Of a stretch of 64,000 bases of DNA, positions 11,421 to 22,479 are shown in pieces. The translations under genes and the position numbers were made by a program. The notes beneath the pieces were generated by a model. The model worked only from the letters and a program-made list of their open reading frames with translations, was not told the DNA's origin and did no database searches. This DNA is from Zygaena filipendulae (taxonomy: Eukaryota; Arthropoda; Insecta; Lepidoptera; Zygaenidae): positions 3,658,001 to 3,722,000 of the forward strand of contig OU015665.1 of NCBI GenBank assembly GCA_907165275.2, given 5' to 3'. Numbering within the stretch: the first letter of the stretch is position 1; every line of letters begins with the position of its first letter.

Positions 11421-12731
11421 CCCTGGAAAGATAATCTGCGTAAAATTGACGCATATGCGTTCGAAATATTGCTCTCTCGTTTTTAATTTTGCGAATCTGT
11501 TGCTGTGCTTTTAGGACATCTCTCACGTTGCTTAGACCTTCCGTGAGGTGCATGTCTCACTGAGGTAAGTGTCATCAATTTGGAAATATAACTACCACGT
11601 GAGTCAAAATGACGCATGATTATCTTTTAAGTGATTTTTGAGATTTTGACCTAAATAGACATTCATGCTGTTTTTTTATCTGATGATACTTGTTACTTTG
11701 ATTTATGTATTATTTATATATTTTCGTAGATATCCTGATAAAATAACGCGATAATGGACAGTAGAATTTTGGGACATCGAATCCTGAGCGTTTTTTTAGA
11801 GCGTGATGACAAAGCCGTCTGTGAGGACATGAGAGTGAAGACGACGTGCAGAGTGACTTCGAAAAAGGTTTTATGACTAAGGAGAGAGAAGACAAGGCGA
11901 CGTCCAGCAGAAACGAACCCTTACACGAAGAAATGATTCAGCAACTGGCTTCTTTCTCGGCTTCTCATCGAATACTGAACTTGCCAAAGCGGACTGTTAG
12001 AGGCAAGGACTTGCTGGTCGACTTTGAAGGTCACAAGACGTAGCAGAGTATCAGCACTGAATATTGTTAGATGTCAAAGGAGTCCGAGATGTATATGATC
12101 CTCTCAAGATTAATTTTTTTTTTACTTATGAAATAATATCTATCGAAATTGTAAGATGGACAAATACCGACATATCGTTGGAACGGAAATCTATGATTTT
12201 TGCTATATTTCGTGACAAGAATGAATGAATCCGTGCTTTGATTGGCATCCTGATGATGACTGCAGTGAGGAAAAAATACAACGAAAGGCAAATGCATCGT
12301 GAAAATGCAAAAAAATCTATTTGCCGACAACATAATATACCTGGATATGGAAGAAAGTTGTATCTGACTTATTGGAGTATAACTGTATGTTCCTATCATG
12401 TGATATATATAATGTCTTTATTACTGAGTTAATAACTTAAAATGGCTGATAATTAGGAAAAAAAAGTTATTTGTGATAAAAGAAAAAATATTCCAAATTT
12501 TTGTTGATTTTTGAAGACGTTTTATGGTTCGGTCTTGTTTTTATATAATAAATAAATATAAATATACTAATTATGGTATTTATCATTTTATCAGAGTGTA
12601 AAAAAATAATACTGGTAAAGTTTATTTAAATCAATAAATAAAAAATCACATTACTACTACTTAAAACTTATGCGTCAATTTTACGCATGATTATCTTCTA
12701 CGTACATCAAAATATGATTATCTTTCTAGGG
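11421..12731 (+). mobile_element. piggyBac element, internally deleted
   Basis: The element is 1311 bp and flanked by TTAA on both sides (11417-11420, 12732-12735). The left terminus is CCCTGGAAAGATAATC followed almost at once by the internal repeat TGCGTAAAATTGACGCAT (about 11437-11455). The right terminus has the inverted internal repeat (12670-12688), then a spacer of about 30 bp, then GATTATCTTTCTAGGG. This asymmetric spacing is that of the original cabbage-looper piggyBac. The leader after the left end (GAGTCAAAATGACGCATGAT near 11603) also matches that element. Intact piggyBac is about 2.5 kb, so roughly half is missing. The ends look competent for mobilisation in trans, but the enzyme is dead. 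Confidence 0.92.
11754..12340 (+). pseudogene. piggyBac transposase remnant
   Basis: From an ATG at 11754 the sequence follows the acidic N-terminus of piggyBac transposase through at least one frameshift. The segment at 11846-12043 is clear (ASHRILNLPKRTVRGK), ends in TAG, and is followed by more in-frame stops. At 12241-12273 the motif IGILMMTAVRK appears. The sequence then jumps to the C-terminal cysteine-rich tail (AKKSICRQHNI at 12305-12335), so the whole catalytic DDD core is deleted. Family members are about 590 residues; fewer than 200 codons are represented here. It cannot be functional. A minus-strand frame at 12067-12399 is a shadow. Confidence 0.88.
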
Positions 12732-12735
12732 TTAA

Positions 12736-14570
12736 TTGCCAGTCACAATATAAAATTGGGCGTCAGGTTGAAAGAGTCATTGGTCTCATAAAACTTGACT
12801 GTTTATGGAATTACTAATTAAAAGTGTTTTTTTTTTTAATGAGCTTCGTAAAACTATGATAGCGGATGTACACTAAAGTTTATTGTATTTGATTGTAGAC
12901 TTTAAATTAAAAAAAATATATTACATTTAGATTAACCAAAATAAAACGAAAACCTAGATTAGCTAAAAAGAAAATGCTGTTTGATCTTTTGATCTTTTTT
13001 CTGCTTAGCACGTTAATAATGTAAGTATGTATAATGTTATATAGCTAAATAAAATAACTATGTATACACAGTACACACCTTTTAAAAAATATAATAAAAA
13101 GCGAAAATACTGTAGTGTATAGGTATACGTTATAATAGCAAGCGGGTTGCGACTTGCGGTGGACAAAAAAAAACTTTTGATGATTTAATTTTATATAAAG
13201 AACACGAAATTAAATCAAACAATTACCATACAATCGGAGACGTGTTCCCACGTAAAATAAAATGGGCAAAATTATTTTTATGTCAATCCACTTCAAGTGG
13301 AAACGTGGAACGTGAGAGTTTCGTTTCGTTTCACGCAAAAAAAAAAAATCGGATACCTACGCCATCTGTTACCCGAGGCGCCTCGGATCGGAGCACAGAA
13401 TTTACGAGCAAATCTCTGAATAAATCATACCAGCCAGTGCTCTCTTGACAATGTACGGCTTCTTGTAATTTAATAAAAACTAAATTGACGGGTCCCGCTA
13501 CCAAACCGAGTTTTTGCTTACACATCCAAAAAGTAATGAAGGTACGCACGTCGCTGGTTAAGAAATTCGAAGAAATGTTCCCACGGTTGACATTTAATCC
13601 GAGACGCAGTATAAATATTAACACTGTGCTAAATTCAAATATATATTAACATAAATACATAGTGTAGCCGTCAATAATTAATTAGCGGTTATTATACGAC
13701 TTAGATTACAACTTACCGCATTTTTGGTTACGTAGAGTCTGCAACACAAGTACCAACTTAACAATACATAATTAACACTAAGAAAGAAAAAAAATTATTT
13801 CAGCTAAGTTACAAAAGTAGGTATAACGATCAGGTATTTTTTTTTTGTCTATGATCGTATTTTTTATCACAGAAAAAGAATGAAAATGTTCCAAACATCC
13901 GTCTTGGCGGACATAACAAGTTGTCTGTAACAGATCATTAGCCGCTTATTGGAAGGAAGTGGAAACCGCTTCGTCCGATGCCGCGGTTAGACCACTTACG
14001 TATAGGTACTTCGTCATTTTAATGACATTTGACGAAATTTTATTGTGAAAAAAAAAACCATCTCTGTTCAGTTAAGTTAGGAACAACAACAGTTTAGATT
14101 TTTGGATATTGGTTAAAAATTACTCAAGATCTAAAAATCCCCAGTTAGTATTAAATTATTATAAAGTACGACAAACGCTTATTTACACCACGAGTTTGTT
14201 TGTTTATCTGTTTGTGTACACAAAAGAACAGCGAAGCCGCGGGAAAAAGCTAGTAACTTAATATCAAGGAAGATGACTTAATATATTCACTATACTTTGC
14301 CCTCGTATAAGTATCTTATGTAACTCCACACGTAGACATTACGCAAAAACAATTCTCGCTTTGCTGTGTAAAACACTAAAAACTACTAAAAATCGCAGTA
14401 GCGTGAGACCGTACCAACCTTGGAAAAAAAAAACTTAGTTGAGTGTGATAAAGTTGTGCTCTTGGCGCAGATCGCGATTCGTACAGAGAGTATATTCTGC
14501 GCACGTACAACACAAAACCACAATGCTCTTGTATCTATTATTATTATAAATAGGGGAGCGCGGTTGCACA
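12736..14570. other. Intergenic stretch
   Basis: AT-rich, with overlapping opposite-strand frames at 13242-13624 that carry no recognisable domain. A short repeat scrap with the word AAGCCGCGGGAAAAAGCTAGT lies at about 14163-14255. No supported gene. Confidence 0.45.
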
Positions 14571-14998
14571 CACAGTAATCTCGGAGTTCCCGCGGGAATT
14601 TCAGGATAAAAGTACCCTATGTCACTCAGGACTACCGGCAGGTTTCTATAAGTGAAAGAATTTTCAAAATCGGTTCAGTAGATCCAAAGATTATCCCCTA
14701 CAACGTCACAAACTAACAAACTTTTGCTTTTTATAATATTAGTATATAGATTATTTACTTTTTATAGCTGTCCCCGCAGTTTCACCCGCAGTAATTTCGG
14801 AGTTCCCGCGGGAATTTCGGGAAAAAAGTGCCCTATGTCACTCACGACTACCGCAGCTTTCTATAAATGAAAGAATTTTCAAAATCGGTTAGGTAGATCC
14901 AGAGATTACTCCCTACAACATCACAAACTCATAAACTATAGCTGTCCCCCTCGGTTTTACCCGCGGTAATTTCGGAATTCCCGCGGGGATTTTATGCA
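14571..14998 (+). repeat. Three tandem copies of CTAGCTG repeat
   Basis: Three copies lie head to tail: 14571-14750 (head truncated, ends TATAATATTAGTATAGA), 14764-14937, and a short third copy at 14938-14998. The first two share TTTCTATAAGTGAAAGAATT, ACTACCGGCAG-like and CAAAATCGGTT words in the same order. It is either successive insertion at the same AT-rich end or local duplication. Confidence 0.75.
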
Positions 14999-14999
14999 A

Positions 15000-17022
15000 C
15001 ACACATTTTTACGTAACGTGCATTAATTTTCGAAGATCTAAAGAATTTTATGGTCCATAAATAAAGGACTAACTACCTCTTGATTAATATTTGATATTTG
15101 ATTGAGTAAGCACTCTTGGGGCTAGCCGCTTGCCTAGCTAACCTCCATGTGCTGCATTCCTTCTCTTTAAAAAAAAATAGTCACGCAGTGATTATATTTT
15201 TTCTGCAAAAAATTATAGGCATTTGATGTGGTGATTACTGGTAAAAGTCTGGGTAGGTACCTAATTAATTTTTAAAACTGAATTAACGCAAAGAAAGAAT
15301 AGAAAGAATCATCTTGTACTTAGTTATTTTATTATCTTTGGAAATAATACTCGTTATTTGTTATTTGCTGCAAAAATACAAGATATAAATTCGAGTATTC
15401 TGCAACAAAAACGGAATATTAAAAAAATAACAAGAATACATCTTTCCATGAAAGGAGATACATATTTTTTTTTATTCGTTATATTATTATAATGGTTCCT
15501 ATTCAATGGTCCAGAAATCAATTATTGCATTAATGCAACAGCCAACGGTTGTTAGGGTTTAATTGGCGTAAATGAAATGGTGTTCTTTGCCTGCTCTAGT
15601 CTACTCTATTCAACACTTTTTTCCATCCTCAGCCCTGGAGCACATGCTCACCCTAACCAAAGAATACTAAACTCATAATAATATTACTATGTAAAGAAGT
15701 GACACTCTCCCCTGCCCGCCAACTCCGTGCCTCCTCAGTCCTCAGACCCCGCCACAACGTAACGGTAAGCCCAGAGGTAATGGGACTGAAGACTGTTACC
15801 GCTGAATTTTATACGTTGCATTATTTTCGAAAAAAGTCTCTATGACAGACGGATATTGGAGATATTTTATTTAAAAGTCTTTCATTCAAGGGACGGAGCC
15901 TAAAAATATGTACGTTCAAAGGGCAAATAAAAACAAAAATTCATTCAGTAATTCCGAGACATTATTACGACCAATAAGAAATAAACTGAGATACTTTTCG
16001 CTAGTCCACAAAATACATTCCTCTTCTTTGTTTCACGCGGATACACAAACAAAGAAAATATACAGTCAGCTTATCAAAACATATCGTTGTTTTGGTATGA
16101 AACTACAACAGCCGAGCGTAACATTTTTTGTGGTCGCCTGATTTAATCTATTAAGAACTGCCTGTTCTATAATGAAATTATCAAAAATAAAACTCACCAT
16201 TATCAATCACGTCAAACTTATAAAATTAAAATGCAGAAGTTTGTATGTGTGAGTTAGTTTGTTGTTTGTTATTCCTTCACGCTCATGACTGGACGGATTG
16301 GGATGTTTGAGATGGTTTGTTTGAGCTAATAATAATTAATACCCAGAATTAAATTTTTAATTAATGTAAAATGTAGCCTCAAACCGTCGCATTGCACAGA
16401 CAAACCAAATTTGGTTTTTGTTGCACTGGAAATATGTGAATTTTGTATTTTGTACTTATTGGTTTTTAATAAAAAAAAAAATAAAAAAAAAAAAAAAACA
16501 CTTATCAATGTGTGTAGATAAATTGCATTGATACACATTGATTTCATTCGATTTCATGGAATTTTGATAGAATAATATCATATTTTTGGTTAAAAAATGA
16601 TAATTTTTAACTGGTAGGATAGAACCTACATAAATTTCAATAGTAGGTATAACTCTTTAAATTTTATTTCTATTTTACGCAGAAATGTAAAGTTGGAAAT
16701 TTGTTTAAAACTGTTAACAAAACTCATTTTGAATTAATTTATGAATGTCTAATCTCTGAAGGATACAAATACAATAAATTATTCGTAGTTGTTTCTCGTA
16801 GCGACGCCATTGTTTCTACGAGCTCTAGCTAATAGGTACATCTTTTGTCCTTATTTAATCATTAATTATTAAATAACTAAAGAAAAACAAGACAATATTA
16901 AATCTTCCAGAATTCTAACAACAAAGAAAAGAATGCTGTTAGTTATAACGTAATCGGTTTTGATTTTGTAATTAAGTACCTACTTACCTACTGTAAACAT
17001 TTTTGGTAAAGATATACATATA
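15000..17022. other. Intergenic stretch with one repeat scrap
   Basis: No gene supported. A partial minus-orientation dispersed repeat lies at about 16213-16320 (GAGTTAGTTTGTTGTTTGTTATTCCTTCACG). A poly-A-rich tract is at 16470-16500. The 77-codon frame at 15908-16141 has no recognisable domain. Confidence 0.45.
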
Positions 17023-17373
17023 TACAACGTGTTAATGAATTAACTGAAAACTAGAAAGTAGTTTGCTCAGAATCGACTAGCGAATCGATCGCACTATGTT
17101 TTAATATAGGTTATATTTTTTAATTTTTACTAGACCATGTCTCAATTATTTATAATACAATATTTGGCGCGTACGCCGCCCGCAGCAAACAAATTCGAAC
17201 CAGTAGGCGCTGGCGTAGTGCTTGGAATTTCGTAGATAGGTCACCTCCAAACTAATGTTCAATAACTTTTAAAGTATAAATTTTTTCGACATAAAATATA
17301 TTTTAATCATATTATTGTTTATTTTTTTAAATGGGGTGTATCAGGTTTTCAGTTAATTCATTAACACGTTGTA
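17023..17373 (+). mobile_element. TA-flanked MITE, copy 1
   Basis: A 351-bp element whose two ends are inverted repeats of about 29 bp, starting TACAACGTGTTAATGAATTA. The outermost TA on each side fits a TA target duplication, as in the Tc1/mariner group. The core contains GGCGCGTACGCCGCCCGCAG and CGAATCGATCGCAC. There is no open frame. Further copies are at 40370-40712 (opposite orientation), 45078-45426 and 54323-54645. Confidence 0.85.
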
Positions 17374-17510
17374 TAATACAAGTACATAATATAAGAACAT
17401 TTTTATGTTATCAATTCGCGATCTAAAATAAAACACAAAAATAGCGTTTAAAATAACAACACGGTTTTGAAATGCTAATGAAACTCTTAAGTTAAATCGA
17501 TCGAGTTTCG

Positions 17511-17714
17511 ATGCGTAACGAGAAATCTAATTTCAATGAATCATCAAAATCGGAGGCGGCAAATCAAAAGGACATTTTCAATCCTCAAATCACGACCTCA
17601 TCGATTATAGTCGATTTGGATACGTGGCACCAGCGGCAACACCGTGAAAAGTGCAACGCCCCTGCACCTGTCGGACATTCCAATCCAGCAGACAACGAAC
17701 TCGCGAAATCGTGA
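17511..17714 (+). CDS. Small open frame, function unknown
   Basis: A 67-codon frame with a true ATG, beginning MRNEKSNFNESSK and containing DLDTWHQRQHREKC. Its third positions are richer in G and C than the surrounding DNA, which is mild support for coding. The predicted product is polar and probably disordered, without a signal peptide or membrane segment. It lies 137 bp past the MITE. I recognise no family; it could be an exon of a larger gene or chance. Confidence 0.25.
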   Translation: MRNEKSNFNESSKSEAANQKDIFNPQITTSSIIVDLDTWHQRQHREKCNAPAPVGHSNPADNELAKS

Positions 17715-18156
17715 GACTTGTAAAATTCTCCACGCCCCCGTATTATATTGAAGCTAGACTATTTACTACATATCACAATGCCTAATTAATTATGAGAGCA
17801 AATAGTATGCGTAAGTCTGAAATTAACAGAGCAAACAGAAGAAAGCATTATAAAAGGGAGGGAAAAAAATGAGTAATCCAACCGGGTCATGCGCAATGAG
17901 GCAATTGAAGACAAGCACTGACTGCACATTGAATTAATTGGCGGCTCAACCAAAAGAAAGATTACGATTGAAAGTCCCCAATTTTATGAGCATCACGACA
18001 TCAAATCTCTCGTTCGACTGCCGCGATTTTAGTAAAAATTGGCATTGGACGAAAGACGACCTCGAAACGAAACAAAATAAAAGCAGGTGACGATAAAACG
18101 GCACGAACTCATCTTGCGCATCTTTCGAATTAAAACGGTGGTCACGCAGCTCGTAG

Positions 18157-18390
18157 CTATGCCAACGCTAATCCATTATCCATTAAGCATAGAAAAACAT
18201 TCGCACTGGCACGCTTAGGAAGACTGTTACGAAAGACGCCACGGACCGTGAACATTCCACCAGTCACTGCGCATGGGCCGCTGGAGATGACAAAAACATC
18301 AATACTATCATTTCTCTGATCCACTTCAATGCGTAACAAGATTTTTACAAACCACCATGTTGCCCCCAAGAAGTTTCGTTTAAAAGAGTT
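18157..18390 (-). CDS. Open frame in GC-raised block, unknown
   Basis: The frame is open for about 77 codons on the minus strand without an ATG near its start. It contains TWWFVKILLRIEVDQRND and CAVTGGMFTV. The words GGMFTV faintly recall the C-terminus of insect gustatory receptors (usually CGMFTVD), but the sequence after it does not continue the resemblance. The block at about 17980-18390 is GC-richer than its flanks. It is possibly an exon or pseudogene, and not assignable. Confidence 0.2.
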   Translation of the reverse strand, partial: NSFKRNFLGATWWFVKILLRIEVDQRNDSIDVFVISSGPCAVTGGMFTVRGVFRNSLPKRASANVFLCLMDNGLALA

Positions 18391-18469
18391 TTAAATGAAC
18401 GGTTAAAATCTCGATGTCAGGTATAGGACCTGCGAAAGGGCACTTACGATCTTAGTTCTTATCTATGGA

Positions 18470-18628
18470 TCAACGCATAGAAACCGCTGATAGTAGAGAC
18501 CTGAAACTTGGAGGGTGTGTTCTTTGTATGACGTAGGCATCCGATAAGAAAGGATTTTTGAATATTCAACCCCAAAAGGGATGAAAAGGGTTTGCAAAGT
18601 TTGTATGGAACAATTCCGCGGAACAATC
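18470..18628 (+). repeat. Dispersed repeat, ATCCGATAAGAAAGG family
   Basis: Contains AGAGACCTGAAACTTGGAGG, GGCATCCGATAAGAAAGGAT, CAACCCCAAAAGGGATGAAA and AGTTTGTATGGAA. This non-coding lepidopteran repeat has a second copy at 43100-43245. It continues after the inserted LINE tail into the CTAGCTG end at 18709-18755. Confidence 0.7.
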
Positions 18629-18703
18629 GTGTACTGTGGCGTGCCATTGGGGAGGCCTACGTCTAGCAGTGGACTGCAATAGGCTGATTGATTGATTGAA
18701 TTC
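18629..18703 (+). pseudogene. LINE 3' tail with C-terminal codons
   Basis: The short segment translates as WRAIGEAYV, then a stop replacing a glutamine codon, then QWTAIG and a natural stop, followed by a tail of TTGA repeats. This matches the invariant C-terminus and tandem tail of a very common insect non-LTR retrotransposon family (endonuclease-reverse transcriptase type). Only the last 20 codons are present, as expected for a 5'-truncated insertion. It is bracketed by AATTCCGCGGAAC (left) and AATTCCGCGGGAAC (right), which looks like the target duplication. Confidence 0.7.
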
Positions 18704-18755
18704 CGCGGGAACTTCGAAATTATTGCGGGTGAAACCGCGCGGGACAACTAGTATA
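18704..18755 (-). repeat. End fragment of dispersed repeat
   Basis: Reads CCGCGGGAACTTCGAAATTA and GTGAAACCGCGCGGGACAAC up to CTAGT, the CpG-rich end of the dispersed family, displaced from its body by the LINE tail to its left. Confidence 0.65.
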
Positions 18756-20250
18756 ATATATTTTCTGTTACCTATATTTCAAAAATAGCTATTGCTCCTC
18801 TCGCATGATTTGATGTCCAACTCCAACCACTTTCGTGCGCATAGGACGCTTTAAGTTTCAAATTACAACTCCCCGTTTTCGCGAACTTGTGATGCAACAA
18901 ACCAAGCAAATAAAATATGTTTTTATTTAGTAAGCTGTAAAGAAGACGACTGCAAAATTGCCGTTCAAATCTATTTATAAGCTTTTGCGTGATACGCGAA
19001 CAAACATAGTGATTAGCAACAGGAATAGACAGAAATTGTAAGTTTTAGTTTTGGGTTCCATATTATTTTCCTATAATATGTATATATGTATGTACGCATC
19101 TATATGTTAAATGTAGAGGCTCACCTCTACTTACAATGTTATACTGTGTTATTCTGTGTTTTATATGTTATGTAAGCAAGATCGGTGTCTAGTATCTTAC
19201 ATGTTTCTAGTGTAGAAATCATCTTAACGGAAATCCGAAAGTTTCTCAATGCCAGTTGTCCAAGTTTCTTTCGCGCAGCAGCTGCGTCACCACTCACCGC
19301 ACGCTGTTTCTAAATTGTAATCCCTCCCATTCTTCACGCAGACACCGTTAATCACCGGCACGATGATTCCGTAGCAAAACATCCACAATGATTCTTTAAT
19401 TAACACAGTCCGCAGCACACCGCTGCTCCGGCGCAGCCTTGTTTCCGATTCGTATCGCTATGCTATCGTAAATCATTTATCACATTACAGAAAACATCTT
19501 TGAGGGTTAACGACCTGGCGCGATAGTACAATCTCCAGATTCTCGGATCTTATTACTTTTCCTACTTTTCAGTTTCATTCAGAGGGACGATAAGGATAAA
19601 TCGTCTCTAAAACTTTATCGTCTTATCATTCGACTTAATTTGAATTTCCTAAAGAAATTGTAATAAAAATGCAAATCGTCTAGAGTCTAGACGAGTGGCG
19701 CCAATTTGAAGTTTGATTAAAGTTTTTTTTTCTAAATGTATCCCGATAGAATAGGTATGTTGACTTTTTTAAACGCCTAAACTAGATTAAAATAACACAA
19801 ATACGAGCAAATGCCATAGGAAAAATAAAATCTAGGTGTTTTACACCTTGAATTTATTACAAGTGGACTTATGTATTTAGTGAATATTCAAATTTTTCTA
19901 TAGTAAACAATGTTAGTAGAGCACCATTCATAATCATGATTATAGTTGCCTTTAATAGAATAAAATTATCATAGAATGGATGTTACCTACAATCCGATTT
20001 AGAATTCTCATTGTGTTCACCCCTCAAGGTCTCATACCTATATTTAAGAAATAGATGTATACACAAAAACAGAACGTTTTTCAGTGGTTATACACACACA
20101 CTATATTAAAATTATTAGGGAAGATAAGATTGGAAATGGAAAGTTAAAAACGGAAAGTGAATATATATATCTTCTCCAATTTACTCGTTAAATTGACAAG
20201 CGACAGAAAGCGCAGTGTATGTAGGTACATTGTACATTTACTAAATAATA
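18756..20250. other. Intergenic stretch
   Basis: No gene seen. The part at 19200-19450 is somewhat GC-richer, with no frame that I can support. A short hairpin, GTAGAGG CTCA CCTCTAC, occurs at about 19113-19130. Confidence 0.45.
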
Positions 20251-20345
20251 CTAGCTATGCCCCGCGCTTTACCGGCGTGGATTTAGGAATTCTTGCAGGA
20301 ACTCCAAACTTATTTCTTAAGAACCTTCCAACGCGAAATTGATCC
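20251..20345 (+). repeat. Truncated CTAGCTG repeat
   Basis: Begins ACTAGCTATGCCCCGCGCTTT, with GATTTAGGAATTCTTGCAGG. Only the head is present and it has diverged. Confidence 0.6.
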
Positions 20346-20395
20346 AGCCGTTCACTCGTGATGACATGTCACATGACCAAGGGAAATAAGGATTC

Positions 20396-21015
20396 ATTTT
20401 TAATTAACTTCCAAAAAAGGAGGGGGTTCTCAATTCGACTGTACCTGTTTTTTTTTATTTTTTTTTATATTTGTTACGATTTGTTATGCGAATACTCGAA
20501 GAAGGCTGGATCGATTTGGAAAACTTTTTTTTTGATTGATAGGGTATACTTTCAAGTTGACACCATTGTGAAGAAGTCGGGATCTGGTGATGGGATCATG
20601 GAGAAATTGAGGAAACTCTTCAAATAGTTATTACAGGCACACCTATAGCGATTTGGGTAAATAAATTGTCGCTTTATAAATTATAAACCAACCCACTAAA
20701 TAGCGAAAAATAAATAAAATTTTAACAAAAAATTAAAACCGACGTCAAAACACAAAATGTACTATACTAAAAAGTTAATAAAAATAACTCTACTACGTAC
20801 TGGTTTGAAGTCGGTGCCAAGCCAGCTCGTGTCTGCAATGCGGTGGGTGGGAGCGGTCTTAGTCCTTCTACCTATTAGGTACCTACCTACATATTTGGCA
20901 CCGACTTCGAAACGATCAGTAATAACACATACGTAGGTTATTTATAACTTTTTAGTGTAGTGCATTTTTGTGTGTTTTGATTTTTTGTTAATACATTTTT
21001 TTGTTAATTATAATT
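20396..21015 (+). mobile_element. Composite foldback repeat, copy 2
   Basis: Starts with CTTCCAAAAAAGGAGGGGGTT and a T-rich tract. The body is shortened (GGGATCTGGTGATGGGATCA), and it ends in a degenerate foldback at about 20695-21015 with GAAGTCGGTGCCAAGCC and GGCACCGACTTCGAAACGATC. The arms are more diverged than in the copies at 1379 and 50926, so this is an older insertion. Confidence 0.65.
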
Positions 21016-21939
21016 ATAATACATATAGATAGGTAAAAAAATAACGTTTCAAGTGTAGGTAAACAGGTTATCATAAAAAAGTTATTTTTTATTATTTGCA
21101 TAACAACTAGTTACGTGCTTTAGAAAGGCACAGACAACACAAAGTAGGTACTAGACAATTATCTAAATCGATTTGTTTTCGATGTAACTTTTGTTTCTGT
21201 CGGCTTCGATATTTATCTAAGTTTTACATTAAATTAATAGAAATTTCAATCAGCGAAATCAATACCTGTGTTGAGTTTCTATTCTATTGGTACCTACCGT
21301 TATAAAAAATACTAACGTAGCGTGTGAATGTATGTAACATCAAACGCTTCATTTTTTTCAATGAATGGAGGAAAGCAACCTGGCTGTGATTTCTCATGAT
21401 CGGCATTTGATAGTGGCAAATCTTTTCACAGCTAACAAAGTAGATCAAAAATATTTTGCGTTCGAACATTATTTATTTATTACTATTCGCACGATTTTTT
21501 TTTTTGTTACGGTTCTTACAGAATTGTGTCAATGATACTGAGTTTTATCGATTTTTATTATTCTGTTCAGTTAAAAAAATGTATTTTCGTCAACTATATT
21601 AATAGCTGCTCAATTGCATTTTTTTAACGATTTGCCAAGTAACAAGCCTTCACAGTACATAATGTCTCCATGTGTTTGCGTAATCATTACATATATCCTA
21701 TTATTATATACCTATTATATTACGTACTGTATAATATACCTATTATATTACGTACTGTATAATACAAAGCCCTCCGCAGCATTTGTCTGTCAGCCTGTTC
21801 GCGATAAACTCAAAAATCATTGAACAAATTTCATCCGGTTTTCATCAATAAATGGAGTGATTTATGAGGAAGGTTAAAGTTATAATTTATCAAGGTTTCG
21901 TGTAAATTGAAATATATATAACGAGAATTGTTGGAAGTG
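21016..21939. other. AT-rich stretch, no gene seen
   Basis: No supported gene. Contains the short perfect tandem repeat at 21709-21764, and otherwise unremarkable AT-rich DNA. Confidence 0.45.
21709..21764. repeat. Perfect 2 x 28-bp tandem repeat
   Basis: The unit starting TACCTATTATATTACGTACT occurs twice in a row without a mismatch. The identity suggests a very recent duplication. A 69-codon frame crosses it by chance. Confidence 0.85.
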
Positions 21940-22107
21940 TCGGAAAAAGTACTTCGTTACGCTTTCTCGTCTTAACTACTCAACCGATCATGAAATTTTT
22001 CATACACGTTATAAGGGGTACAGAGAACGACATAGAGTACTTTTTACCTCAGAATTCCCGCAGGTTCTCCAAAATTAACGCAGGTGAAACAGCAGGGAAC
22101 AACTAAT
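21940..22107 (-). repeat. Dispersed repeat with CTAGCTG end
   Basis: Minus orientation: TTACGCTTTCTCGTCTTAAC, CATACACGTTATAAGGGGTA, AGAATTCCCGCAGGTTCTCC, ending GGGAACAACTAAT. Several CpG sites have mutated, indicating age. Confidence 0.7.
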
Positions 22108-22320
22108 GTTTTATAAAAATACCAATAGCTTGAGGAAATATGAAATTGGTAATGTTTCGATAGTTACTCAATTAATGCAGATTATATTTCTGGATATTAT
22201 ATTAACAGTCTCGGAGATCTTATATCATTTATAAGATAATATGTAAAAGTCTTTCTCTAAAGTATTAGTAGCTATAAAATATAGATTATAGAATAAGCTA
22301 TGCATAGTTATAATAACAAA

Positions 22321-22479
22321 ATGGGAAGTTTTACTGATTGTAATAGAGAAATTGAGCAAGAAATTAGAACTGCTAAACGCCATTGTACAGCAAAAGCTTG
22401 TATAAACAAAGGTTTGAAATATTCTGAATTGAACACAGTAGTTATCAACATCGTCAACTTACGTTCTCAATATTATTAA
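22321..22479 (+). pseudogene. Possible LINE C-terminal scrap
   Basis: A 52-codon frame with ATG and TAA. Its start (GSFTDCNREIEQEIRTAK) resembles the segment D-C-x-x-E-I-x-x-R-I-x-x-A-K found in the C-terminal region of insect endonuclease-reverse transcriptases. The rest does not match. It is probably a fragment of a dead non-LTR retrotransposon; chance is possible. Confidence 0.25.
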
